Below are positions 24,189 to 31,395 of a stretch of 39,539 bases of DNA, in pieces. Position numbers and translations under genes: made by a program. The first letter of the stretch is position 1. Every line of letters begins with the position of its first letter. The DNA comes from a virus, in the IMG/VR virus record IMGVR_UViG_3300044712_002664, positions 1 to 39,539 of that record; one strand, given 5' to 3'. Below the pieces are notes generated by a model. That model did no database searches. It worked only from the letters and a program-made list of their open reading frames with translations, and was not told the DNA's origin.

Positions 24189-24461
24189 TTAAGTATTGTC
24201 AAGATCGAGTTTCATTTGTCCGGATTGCGATTTGCCGAGTACAAACAGTACATTCAGTATTTTACGGTTATTGGTTGTGCGGAGTATTTCGCCATAGGTT
24301 AAATTACACTCTTTTGAATAGTCGATTGTTGTTTTCAGTCCCAGGTGATCGCCAACCGTTTCAATCAATTCTATTGCCCCGGCTTCAGTCCATAAACCTT
24401 GCTTCAGGGTTTCGGCCAGCCGGGCTAAAGCTGTTTGTTCGTATGGGGTTAATGCTGCCAT
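24189..24461 (-). CDS. Small early phage protein
   Basis: 90 residues, MAALTPYEQTALARLAETLK, mostly helical, with NVLFVLGKSQSGQMKLDLDN at the end. Starts one base into the stop of the GemA-like gene (TAATG), so translation is likely coupled. No family recognised. Confidence 0.55.
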   Translation of the reverse strand: MAALTPYEQTALARLAETLKQGLWTEAGAIELIETVGDHLGLKTTIDYSKECNLTYGEILRTTNNRKILNVLFVLGKSQSGQMKLDLDNT

Positions 24462-24943
24462 TAGTTTTCGTTTGCTTCAGGAAAACCATAATGCTGGTAC
24501 CAGGCTTTGTTACCGGCTTTTTTTGCGCTCTCCAGGTAGTTTGCTTCCAGCCCGCGAAATTGCTTAACCAGGTCGTCGAGCTCTTCAATAGTGTATTTAA
24601 TGAGCCGTTTTTTCAGTATGCTGCGCGTTTCCATAAAGGCGTTAAACTTATCGAAGTTAGTTCCTTCGTGTATGCCTGTGCGCTGGGCAATGGTTAAAAC
24701 AATGCTGCGCTTTTGTTTCAGGGCCAGTTGGCGCAAAACATCGACCGAACGGGTAATGTCGTGCCCAAAAGCGAAGTCGTGTTCAATCTTCCAGATGAGG
24801 TCGGTTAATTCCTGGTCGAAAAGTTCGCGGCTGCTGGATGTGCGCCCCGCTGTCCAGTAATATACCAGGTCGTGCCGGGTATCGTCTTTAATTCCCTGTT
24901 TGGAGAGTATAGTCATCAGGCGGCGGTGTTTTTCGGCGTTCAT
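24461..24943 (-). CDS. GemA / Mu gp16-like regulatory protein (DUF1018-like)
   Basis: 160 residues. Seen: an N-terminal KHRRLMTILSKQGIKDDTRHDL followed by TAGRTSSSRELFDQELTDLI, which resembles the DUF1018 pattern (two helices, then SSxxLTxxEL). The second half is helical (ILKKRLIKYTIEELDDLVKQ). In Mu, gp16/GemA modulates host gene expression. Position just downstream of a DnaA-domain gene with a 4-base overlap. The identification rests on one region and is moderate. Confidence 0.5.
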   Translation of the reverse strand: MNAEKHRRLMTILSKQGIKDDTRHDLVYYWTAGRTSSSRELFDQELTDLIWKIEHDFAFGHDITRSVDVLRQLALKQKRSIVLTIAQRTGIHEGTNFDKFNAFMETRSILKKRLIKYTIEELDDLVKQFRGLEANYLESAKKAGNKAWYQHYGFPEANEN

Positions 24944-25332
24944 GTGGTTTGCTTTAAGTTGTTGTTGTAAACGGTTATGCCGTTTGGATATCGAATCGAT
25001 TTGCTTATTTTATCGACAGTTGCCCGGAATGCTTTATCGGTCTCGTACAGGTCGTTCACCGTTTTATAGGCATGAAGTACAGTGCAATGATCTTTATTAT
25101 ACTGGCCACCAATTACGGATAACGAATCTTTGGTATGCTTACGCTGAAAATACATGGACAATTGCCTGGCAATAACTATTTCGCGTTTGCGGGTCTTTTG
25201 CTTTAATTGTTCGGGTTTTAGATCGAGCTCTTCACAAACGCTTTTTTCAATTTTAATTTTATCGATGATTAGTCTTAATATTCCGGGAACGGCATATGCC
25301 GAAATCTTTTGAGTTGTAATTGGTGCTTTCAT
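24940..25332 (-). CDS. Stand-alone DnaA domain IV protein
   Basis: 130 residues. Seen: KQKTRKREIVIARQLSMYFQRKHT (split: TRKREIVIARQLSMYF) followed by SLSVIGGQYNKDHCTVLHAYKTVNDL, the DnaA domain IV helix-turn-helix signature (xRKREIVxARQxAMYLxR...SLxxIGxxFGxRDHxTVxHA). No AAA+ or domain I/III is present; the first 40 residues look like a small helical cap. DnaA domain IV binds DnaA boxes, so a role in phage or host replication control is inferred. The gene overlaps its neighbour by 4 bases. Confidence 0.85.
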   Translation of the reverse strand: MKAPITTQKISAYAVPGILRLIIDKIKIEKSVCEELDLKPEQLKQKTRKREIVIARQLSMYFQRKHTKDSLSVIGGQYNKDHCTVLHAYKTVNDLYETDKAFRATVDKISKSIRYPNGITVYNNNLKQTT

Positions 25333-25344
25333 GGTATTTTTATA

Positions 25345-26550
25345 TTAAAATAAACTTGGCATACTTGACTTATCTTTAAATATTTGAGTAAATTGTTTTG
25401 TCGCTAGAGGTTCAGTTCCATCCCATCTTTGAGGCCAAATATTATTTTTCCAATGCCATTTTATGCGTTCAAATTCTTCTTGATTAAGAAAGTCAATTGG
25501 CTGTTTACCTTGATCAATAGCCATAAGGTTTATTTTTGTCTGCACCTCAAATATTCGATCTGTAAAATGTTTCCTAGCATCCATTGTTAACGGTCCAACC
25601 CGAAAAGGATTCTTGGAAAGTTTACCGTCGTTGTTGGTTTCACCGTGTTTTCTGAGTCGATGTTCAAATAATCTCATCTCTCTGTAAATTGGCCGTAATT
25701 CTTTGATTGGTTCGATGTATCCCCATTCATCCGGATACAGTTTTAAAACAGAATCGAGTGCCGTATCATGATCTACAAGCGGGCAACCGTTGCAACCGGT
25801 TCTAGCATTTATCTCATTGGCTTTGTCACCACCATAAGCTTGTGCTAACATTCTGGTATCCCAGCCTCCATATTTCTTTTGTGGAGCGAAGTACATTAGC
25901 CAATCCCAAACGTTACAAACCCGCCAATGAATAATTGGGGCAATGGTAGCAGTTACTTTGTTGTCTAATGTATTCATATACCAACCTTGACCACATTCTG
26001 CACCGTTCTTTGTGCAAGCCATAGTCAAACGTCCATCTCTTATTGCACTTTCGCCCATCCTGACGCCGGTGATTGTTAGAACTTTTTCTGATCGGGTTTC
26101 AAATTCTTCCGATATAGCCTTTTGCATCGGCCATATCTTGATCTGATCTGTACACCATCGCATAGTATTGCTAGGTGGCGGAACTCCACGTCCTAACATA
26201 TACACGAAAAACCGGTGATCAATGTCTGTTTGTACAACCTGAGTTTTTAACCACGGAAAATTTAAATCGTTTATTTGTTTGATTAATTTGGCTGCGGAAA
26301 TAGCAAGCGGTGGAAGCTCCATCCTGGTATCTGCATACATTACAGTCAATGTTTTCGGCTGTGGAATTTGCCCGGAAAGGATAAGATAAATAACTAGGGT
26401 CATCGTAGCAGTTGAATCCTTTCCACCTGACCACGCTATAACCCAGTGTTTATGACTATATGCGTATGCTTTTAGTGATAGAATTGTCAATTCCTGGCAC
26501 TCACCAACGCTTATTTTTTGAATCCCAAATAAATTTGATGTTTGTATCAT
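25345..26550 (-). CDS. DndC-like / PAPS reductase-type ATP pyrophosphatase
   Basis: 401 residues. Seen: the PP-loop SGGKDSTATM at residues 41-50, MYADTRMELPPL, TMRWCTDQIK (Cys133), and two later cysteine pairs at 179/186 (MACTKNGAECG) and 253/256 (TGCNGCPLVD) that could ligate an Fe-S cluster, as in DndC. DndC-type enzymes activate or cleave ATP and hand sulfur to DNA in phosphorothioation; relatives in phages have no proven function. No dndB/D/E partner was found in the window. Its start overlaps the next gene by 4 bases, so it belongs to the early operon. Confidence 0.85.
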   Translation of the reverse strand: MIQTSNLFGIQKISVGECQELTILSLKAYAYSHKHWVIAWSGGKDSTATMTLVIYLILSGQIPQPKTLTVMYADTRMELPPLAISAAKLIKQINDLNFPWLKTQVVQTDIDHRFFVYMLGRGVPPPSNTMRWCTDQIKIWPMQKAISEEFETRSEKVLTITGVRMGESAIRDGRLTMACTKNGAECGQGWYMNTLDNKVTATIAPIIHWRVCNVWDWLMYFAPQKKYGGWDTRMLAQAYGGDKANEINARTGCNGCPLVDHDTALDSVLKLYPDEWGYIEPIKELRPIYREMRLFEHRLRKHGETNNDGKLSKNPFRVGPLTMDARKHFTDRIFEVQTKINLMAIDQGKQPIDFLNQEEFERIKWHWKNNIWPQRWDGTEPLATKQFTQIFKDKSSMPSLF

Positions 26551-26954
26551 ACTCTTTTTATTTTATGTGGATGGATGTCGTAAAACCCGCAAGCCGACGA
26601 CTGCATTAAAAGTCCTGAATTGGGGCCAATAACGGCGAATGAGAGAAACCATTTTGGCCGTTGGTTGAAAAGATCGGCCTGATGTGGTTTTTTCTTTGGA
26701 TCGATTATTTCAAAAAGGATATCGGCGCCAAACTTACCGGCGTAGATCATAAATCCATAACTAAGCTCAAACGATGTTCTGTCTTTTCCACTGTCGAAGC
26801 CAATAATCTTATCGCCCGGATTAATCGTATTGCTGTATAAGGTAATTGGTTCCTGTTTAATACGGTCTTCCGATCCATTTATAAAACCATAATAATGAAC
26901 GTTTCCCTGAATGCACGAAAGAACATTTTCGCTATGTTGATAAACGTCGGCCAT
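26547..26954 (-). CDS. Conserved early phage protein, unknown
   Basis: 135 residues from ATG 26954 (MADVYQHSENVLSCIQGNVH). Seen: GFDSGKDRTSFELSYGFMIYAGKFG and DPKKKPHQADLFNQRPKWFL, soluble, no membrane segment. The start at 26954 was preferred to 26966, which would begin inside the upstream gene. Overlaps the PP-loop gene by 4 bases, hinting at joint function. Family not recognised. Confidence 0.5.
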   Translation of the reverse strand: MADVYQHSENVLSCIQGNVHYYGFINGSEDRIKQEPITLYSNTINPGDKIIGFDSGKDRTSFELSYGFMIYAGKFGADILFEIIDPKKKPHQADLFNQRPKWFLSFAVIGPNSGLLMQSSACGFYDIHPHKIKRV

Positions 26955-26956
26955 GA

Positions 26957-27181
26957 TTATTCGCAAAAACCAATGTGGGTTAATAAATCTTTGTTTTTAA
27001 GGGCTACGAGCTTCTTTTGATCCTGATCAACCTTTAATGAAAGATCGTCGTTCAGAAGCCGGATAAGTACTTTGTTTATTTTCTCGAATGAAGGATGCTG
27101 ATCGGCATAACGGACAATTCCTTTCTGAAGGTTTCCGTCGATATCGATGTAACTTACCAGTATGCCACTATTTTTATTCAT
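26957..27181 (-). CDS. Small early phage protein
   Basis: 74 residues, MNKNSGILVSYIDIDGNLQKG, basic and soluble. It ends two bases before the start of the preceding frame and is part of the leftward early operon. No family recognised. Confidence 0.5.
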   Translation of the reverse strand: MNKNSGILVSYIDIDGNLQKGIVRYADQHPSFEKINKVLIRLLNDDLSLKVDQDQKKLVALKNKDLLTHIGFCE

Positions 27182-27208
27182 GGGTTTTAATTTGTGGTTC
27201 TTAACCGT

Positions 27209-27934
27209 TTATTGCCAAACTCCTTCCGCATTAATCGGTTTCTTCACTTCCGGAGTCCATGTATCTTCGCGGCCATCCAGATGCTCATTAACCCAGCGTT
27301 TAACATACGAAACAACTGCAACTCTCCAATCTTTTTGCGATTTGGTTGAAAGCATTAATTTTTCATCGGCTGTTTTGTGTTCGCCAGCCAGATTACGGAC
27401 ATCGGCCATGTGCATGTATTCTTTTATTTCTCCGGATAAATTAACCCGGATCAAGTAAAACCAATCTAGTTCCAGGCACATGGCCAATTTATCGGCAAAG
27501 CAAAGTTTTGAAGGTTGAGCGCCGTCTTTTTTGGCATAAAACCTGGAATGATAAAGTGAAAAATTATACCATGTTCTTTTTCTGCGTCTGTAAAATGATG
27601 GCCCCCAGCATTGATAGAATCTTCTTATTGGATACCATCCGTCATCAAGTAAACTTTGTTCTAATTGCTTTGAAGGCCGAAATATGGTATGAAACTCATA
27701 CTTCCAATCAAAAAGAAAATGCATGATTTTACCACCCAATTCAACGTGTGTTTCACCTTCCGGGCCGTCCATATTGGGTTTTCCCCAATATCCTAAATCA
27801 TGTACAAAAAAGGCTATCCAGATTCGTGGATCAAAAGGAAATCCATACAATTTTATCCATGCTATTGCAACAAAAATTGGATGTAAAAAGAAGCAGTGCG
27901 CTCCGAATAATACTGATTTTGTTCCTACTTTCAT
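27209..27934 (-). CDS. HD-like phage protein
   Basis: 241 residues. Seen: GAHCFFLHPIFVAIAWIKLYG, then PRIWIAFFVHDLGYWGKPNM with HD, and GETHVELGGKIMHFLF, followed by SLYHSRFYAKKDGA and LCFADKLAMCLELDW. The HD pair with flanking His and Asp (H...HD...H...D) resembles metal-dependent HD phosphohydrolases, which act on nucleotides; the active residues cannot be confirmed without alignment. It lies between the early small genes and the DGR. Confidence 0.6.
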   Translation of the reverse strand: MKVGTKSVLFGAHCFFLHPIFVAIAWIKLYGFPFDPRIWIAFFVHDLGYWGKPNMDGPEGETHVELGGKIMHFLFDWKYEFHTIFRPSKQLEQSLLDDGWYPIRRFYQCWGPSFYRRRKRTWYNFSLYHSRFYAKKDGAQPSKLCFADKLAMCLELDWFYLIRVNLSGEIKEYMHMADVRNLAGEHKTADEKLMLSTKSQKDWRVAVVSYVKRWVNEHLDGREDTWTPEVKKPINAEGVWQ

Positions 27935-27958
27935 TTAAGTGTCTTTTAAAGTTTAATT

Positions 27959-28270
27959 CTAAGTAAACATGTATCTGTCATTCTCTTCAACAATAATAGT
28001 GGTAAACGGAAACCCGGTTTCGGGTATCTTTTGTATCACCTCAATCAATCCGACCGATGAAGTAAAAACAACATGTTTCCGGTTATCGAACGATATTTGA
28101 AGGTGAAGGCATTTTCCCGATCCTTTCTCCTGGAATGATTTAACTTTCGAATCTTCCAGCTTGAAATGATGTACAACGATCTCACGGTTCAGAATCTTCG
28201 ACATTTTTATTTTATCGCCTTCAAACGACTGGCTCTCTATTTTAATGTTGAATTGGCTAAATGAATTCAT
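27959..28270 (-). CDS. Small protein overlapping the RT stop, possible DGR accessory
   Basis: 103 residues, MNSFSQFNIKIESQSFEGDK, predicted mixed alpha/beta, no membrane segment. Its start overlaps the RT stop by 4 bases (ATGA), so it is probably translated with the RT. I recall similar small proteins in other Bacteroidota phages but know no function. It is not the usual Avd protein (a four-helix bundle) judging by composition. Confidence 0.6.
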   Translation of the reverse strand: MNSFSQFNIKIESQSFEGDKIKMSKILNREIVVHHFKLEDSKVKSFQEKGSGKCLHLQISFDNRKHVVFTSSVGLIEVIQKIPETGFPFTTIIVEENDRYMFT

Positions 28271-29217
28271 GCGAGTAATTTTTTCATGAGGTTTTTACTG
28301 TTACAATGCGATGCCCACCCGTTATATGAAGCAATTGATTGGGCATTACGCCGCTTTTTCAGCATGCGGGCAAAGCGTTTTTTGATGTTTTTCCGGAGAA
28401 GTACGTGTGTGTGCCGAAAGACATAACCAACAAAGTCAATGCCGCGATCTTTAACAGGGAATAGTTGATAATTACCTTTTAATTCGAGCTTCAGATTGTC
28501 ATGTAAATAAATTCTTATATCGGAAAGTATTTGGTGCAAATAAGGCTTGTTTGAGGCCAGTATAACCAAATCGTCGGCATAACGGAAATAATATTTTACT
28601 TTCCGGTCTTCTTTAATCCAATGATCGAAATAAGCGAGGTAGAAGTTTGCAAAATACTGGCTCAGGTAATTACCAATTGGAAGTCCAACGGTGCTGTCTA
28701 TGATCTCATCAAGCAACCATAGCAGATCGTTATCTTTAATTTTACGGCGAAGTAAGTTTTTTAGAATTTCGTGATCAATCGAAGGGTAAAACTTTTTGAT
28801 ATCGAGCTTCAGACAATAGCGGGTATTTTCAATATCGGTTAAAGCACACTTCATCGCTTTTAGTGCGGCATGTATCCCACGGCCCTTAATACAGCTATAT
28901 GTGTCATTGGTAAATGTTGAAACAAAAACAGGCTCCAGTATATTCATTACCGCATGGTGGGTAATACGATCGGGGAAGTAGGGCAAACGGAAGATCAGGC
29001 GTTCTTTGGGTTCGAAAATTGTAAATGTAGTATATGCTGACGTCCGGTAAGTTTTGTCGCGTAGCATTATATGCAGTGCCTGAATGTTTTGTTCGCGGTT
29101 CCGGTCGTGCTGAATGACTCCTGGCTGATTCAATTTTCCCTTTCGGGCAATTTCATCGGCCAGTTGCAGGTTTTCGATGCAGTAAATTTTCTGATATAAG
29201 TTATTTATTCGTTTCAT
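28267..29217 (-). CDS. DGR reverse transcriptase
   Basis: 316 residues; makes mutagenic cDNA from the template RNA. Seen: LKLDIKKFYPSIDHEIL (residues 136-152) with the catalytic Asp139, VGLPIGNYLSQYFANFYL (177-194) where the usual PQG is replaced by IGxxxSQ as is typical of DGR RTs, and YFRYADDLVIL (210-220) with the YADD active site. The C-terminal thumb region (KDRGIDFVGYVFRHTHVL) is present, and the basic C-terminus is complete. It starts 102 bases after the template repeat, giving the order target, target, template, RT. An AAAGGA lies directly before the ATG. Confidence 0.95.
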   Translation of the reverse strand: MKRINNLYQKIYCIENLQLADEIARKGKLNQPGVIQHDRNREQNIQALHIMLRDKTYRTSAYTTFTIFEPKERLIFRLPYFPDRITHHAVMNILEPVFVSTFTNDTYSCIKGRGIHAALKAMKCALTDIENTRYCLKLDIKKFYPSIDHEILKNLLRRKIKDNDLLWLLDEIIDSTVGLPIGNYLSQYFANFYLAYFDHWIKEDRKVKYYFRYADDLVILASNKPYLHQILSDIRIYLHDNLKLELKGNYQLFPVKDRGIDFVGYVFRHTHVLLRKNIKKRFARMLKKRRNAQSIASYNGWASHCNSKNLMKKLLA

Positions 29218-29318
29218 TCCTTTGCTTTTTAATGAGTCGTTTTCTCTTTACAAATACCAACGCCCCGTTAAACATTCGTTATTTTTTGCACTGTTGGCAA
29301 GGTTTACACCGCAGAATA

Positions 29319-29399
29319 GCATAGGTGAGAGCTGACAGTCGTATTCGTGTTATCGTAGTTGTAATTCGAATTCGAAAAACTGAAACCGGAAGACAGAAC
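29319..29399 (-). repeat. DGR template repeat (TR)
   Basis: The 81 bases align without gaps to VR1 (29513-29593) and to VR2 (29934-30011). In the coding direction it reads CTG TCT TCC GGT TTC AGT and continues through AAT TAC AAC TAC GAT codons; translated it is N/Y/T-rich (NSNYNYDNTNT). Differences from the variable repeats are at A of this strand: 15 of 16 for VR1 and 15 of 15 for VR2. The segment lies in the noncoding gap between the second target gene and the RT, as in most DGRs. Confidence 0.93.
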
Positions 29400-29431
29400 T
29401 AGCAGCATCGCAGTGTACAACCTGTTTTATC

Positions 29432-29848
29432 TTATTCTGAATACAACAAAAAGTCGCGATATTCAGACTCAAATTGCACAGCTATGTACATGGCCTTTTC
29501 GCTGGTATCAACGCAAAGGCGAGAGCCGACAGCCGTACCCGTGCCATCGCAGCCGTCATACGAACGCGAAAAACCGAAACCGGAAGACAGAACCTCAAAC
29601 CAGGGATAGTATTTGTATTGATCCCAATCGCTCCAATCTGGCTTCCATCCGTTATTTATAGCTTTATAAATAACCAGGAGTTTATAGTAAGCCACAACAT
29701 GCTTTTTCATTTCTTCGGGAATCATGGATACGTCGGGCAATTGTTGCGGATCAATGTTCTCTTTAGCGCAGGCGTCTTCAAAGGTTTTGATTGATCTGAA
29801 ATCAAATTCAATCACTTTATTTTCTTCGTTTGCTGATTTTGTAGTCAT
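29432..29848 (-). CDS. DGR variable protein 1
   Basis: 138 residues. Seen: INNGWKPDWSDWDQYKYYPW just before the variable repeat, then VLSSGFGFSRSYDGCDGTGT, AVGSRLCVDTS and a helical tail (VQFESEYRDFLLYSE). The variable residues sit in the short GFGF...GSRLC window, so the binding site is probably there; the fold is expected to be C-type-lectin-like as in other DGR targets, but this was not shown. No signal peptide or membrane segment, no fibre features. A paralogue lies immediately upstream (4-base gap). A ligand is unknown. Confidence 0.9.
   Translation of the reverse strand: MTTKSANEENKVIEFDFRSIKTFEDACAKENIDPQQLPDVSMIPEEMKKHVVAYYKLLVIYKAINNGWKPDWSDWDQYKYYPWFEVLSSGFGFSRSYDGCDGTGTAVGSRLCVDTSEKAMYIAVQFESEYRDFLLYSE
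29513..29593 (-). repeat. DGR variable repeat 1 (VR1)
   Basis: Aligned to the template: AGT to GGT, AAT to CGT and TAT, AAC to GGC (twice), TAC to TGC, AAT to GGT, ACT to GCT, AGC to GGC, CAC to CGC, CTA to CTT, plus one T change (TAC to GAC). Unchanged bases are almost all non-A, as expected for adenine mutagenesis. Confidence 0.92.
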
Positions 29849-29852
29849 AATT

Positions 29853-30320
29853 TTATTTTTTAATGGTTAAAAACTGTTCGTAAATTTCAATGAATTGCTT
29901 TGCTGCAAAATTGCTTTTGGCTTCAGTTTCAAAGCAAAGGCGAGAGCCGACAGCCGCACCCGTGCTACCGTAGAGGTAACCCGAATACGAAAAACCGAAA
30001 CCGGAAGACAGATTAAACCACGGCCACCACTTTTGTTGATTGTTATTGCTCCAATCCGGAGTCCAGCCCTGGTTGATAGCCTTAACAACCATTTTTAACA
30101 TCCGATATGCCCATTCATCAGTCGATTCTTCGTCCGAAATTTTCAGATAGCCTTTGGTATGTCCGGTTTCTTCTGCCGCATCTTCAAGCGTTTTTATGTC
30201 CTCAAAACCTCGTTTTGCAAAAGTTTCTTTACCAAAGTTTTCTACAAGTATTTCCTGAAACCAGACCGGAGCTTCCGGATAGATTTTTTTTGCTGTTGAT
30301 TTTTGAATTGTTAATCCCAT
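29853..30320 (-). CDS. DGR variable protein 2
   Basis: 155 residues, paralogue of the protein at 29432-29848. Seen: MGLTIQKSTAKKIYPEAPVW, a charged helical part, then AINQGWTPDWSNNNQQKWWPW and the variable window NLSSGFGFSYSGYLYGS, TGAAVGSRLCFETEA, ending in a helix (AAKQFIEIYEQFLTIKK). The block GWxPDWS...PWF is common to both. No signal peptide. First gene of the DGR. The function of the pair is unknown. Confidence 0.9.
   Translation of the reverse strand: MGLTIQKSTAKKIYPEAPVWFQEILVENFGKETFAKRGFEDIKTLEDAAEETGHTKGYLKISDEESTDEWAYRMLKMVVKAINQGWTPDWSNNNQQKWWPWFNLSSGFGFSYSGYLYGSTGAAVGSRLCFETEAKSNFAAKQFIEIYEQFLTIKK
29934..30011 (-). repeat. DGR variable repeat 2 (VR2)
   Basis: All 15 differences from the template within 78 bases are at template A positions, e.g. 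AAT to TAT, AAT to GGT, AAC to CTC, GAT to GGT, AAC to AGC, ACG to GCG. It shares with VR1 the 3' changes ACT to GCT, AGC to GGC, CAC to CGC and CTA to CTT. Confidence 0.92.
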
Positions 30321-30328
30321 AATTTTGA

Positions 30329-30532
30329 TTATTGATTATTATTTTGTTCGAATAAGATTGGCTGTAGTGCATCGGCAACGACAGTTTTAACCGGATGCTG
30401 ATTATTTGAGAGGATATCGTCAATTTCGCGTTCGGCCCTTTTGCAGGCCTGAAGCGTAAGCGGATCGCGACTGCTGAAGTACTGTTTTTGTAGTCTTCTC
30501 ATTTCAGCAACTTTTTGGATGAAGTCTTCCAT
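30329..30532 (-). CDS. Small early phage protein
   Basis: 67 residues, MEDFIQKVAEMRRLQKQYFS, helical and charged. Starts one base inside the stop of the DUF4494-like gene (TAATG) and lies 8 bases before the DGR target gene. It is not a recognisable Avd protein. Confidence 0.55.
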   Translation of the reverse strand: MEDFIQKVAEMRRLQKQYFSSRDPLTLQACKRAEREIDDILSNNQHPVKTVVADALQPILFEQNNNQ

Positions 30533-30981
30533 TACATTACCTCTTTTGGTTCGCTTTCAAAATAGGGGAATACATCAACTATATTGCTGATCGTTAGGGA
30601 GGTGATTTCGTAAGGAACCAGGATGTAACTTAATCCATCTTCAAAGGCTTTTAAAGCGTGTTTAAAATCGGTGGCTTCTATCAGGAATGATTCGTTGATA
30701 CGCTTTTCCCGGCCTGCATGTTCATCGATGGTTACAATCGATATTTTACCGGTGTAGTAACAACCACCTTCGGCGTTTGGAAAAATTTCGACAATGTTTG
30801 TTTGTGTAATTTGTTTGACAACAAACTCACCTCTGACCATTTGGCGGCATTGCTCTGTAATGCGCGATTCGGCATCGGTATAGGATACCGCATCGACTAA
30901 ATAAGCTTCTGACACTTTGCGTTCGCGTCCATCGTCGTCGACCTTAAGGTATCGGACTACGCATTTAAACCATGTTTGCAT
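30532..30981 (-). CDS. DUF4494-like protein
   Basis: 149 residues, MQTWFKCVVRYLKVDDDGRER with YLVDAVSYTDAESRITEQ, then TGKISIVTIDEHAGREKRIN and SFLIEATDFKHALKAFEDG. This twice-repeated pattern is the DUF4494 family, common in Bacteroidota phages and mobile elements. Function unknown. The stop overlaps the next gene by one base. Confidence 0.75.
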   Translation of the reverse strand: MQTWFKCVVRYLKVDDDGRERKVSEAYLVDAVSYTDAESRITEQCRQMVRGEFVVKQITQTNIVEIFPNAEGGCYYTGKISIVTIDEHAGREKRINESFLIEATDFKHALKAFEDGLSYILVPYEITSLTISNIVDVFPYFESEPKEVM

Positions 30982-31003
30982 ATTTTGTAATTTAATTGTG
31001 ACT

Positions 31004-31063
31004 CCCGACTATTCGGGTTTGTCCCCGATCGGGGAATCGAACCCCGATCCTGAACCATTCAGG
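31004..31063 (-). ncRNA. Three adjacent small hairpins, T-arm-like
   Basis: Stems: 31004-31017 (CCCGACTATTCGGG), 31030-31046 (CGGGGAATCGAACCCCG) and 31049-31063 (CCTGAACCATTCAGG). Read on the minus strand the middle one is exactly a tRNA T-arm shape, five-base stem with a TTCGATT loop. No complete cloverleaf could be built, so a tRNA is not called. It may be a tRNA remnant or a leader structure of the DUF4494-like gene, which starts 23 bases later. Confidence 0.4.
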
Positions 31064-31065
31064 GA

Positions 31066-31296
31066 TTACTCTGCTTTTTCAAAATCAAGGTAATAGCTTT
31101 TACCTGCTTCGAAAAAGTCAGAAGCCGGAGTTTCATAACTTATGTTTAAATATGCTCCACCTGCTGGAGTGAACTTAGCAAACGACTTATTTTCTTCGCT
31201 TCCATCAGTTACCGCCAGAAAATCAACTAATTTTTGCTGAGAATCGGGTTGATCCTCTACTTTTACACATTGAAATTTTGCTCTAACTTTTTCCAT
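31066..31296 (-). CDS. Small early phage protein
   Basis: 76 residues, MEKVRAKFQCVKVEDQPDSQ, with NISYETPASDFFEAGKSYYL at the end. I recall such a protein in Bacteroidota phages without a known role. Followed by the hairpin cluster and the DUF4494-like gene. Confidence 0.55.
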   Translation of the reverse strand: MEKVRAKFQCVKVEDQPDSQQKLVDFLAVTDGSEENKSFAKFTPAGGAYLNISYETPASDFFEAGKSYYLDFEKAE

Positions 31297-31334
31297 TGAA
31301 TTAAATTTTTATGTTTCTGGCTTATGCCATTGGA

Positions 31335-31362
31335 GGGTATGAGACGTTAAAATCTCATACCC
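31335..31362. terminator. 10-bp perfect hairpin
   Basis: GGGTATGAGA (31335-31344) and TCTCATACCC (31353-31362) pair perfectly with an 8-base loop. It lies in the 181-base gap upstream of the 76-residue gene. On the plus strand it is followed by TTTT, on the minus strand (the transcribed direction) by no T-run, so its role as terminator or attenuator is uncertain. Confidence 0.5.
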
Positions 31363-31395
31363 TTTTGCCCTAATTATTGCATTTAGGCGTGAGAC

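Noticed and set aside
31004-31063. A tRNA gene
   Set aside because: Only a T-arm shape and two unrelated stems are present; no acceptor stem, D-arm or 7-base anticodon loop with a proper stem could be built.
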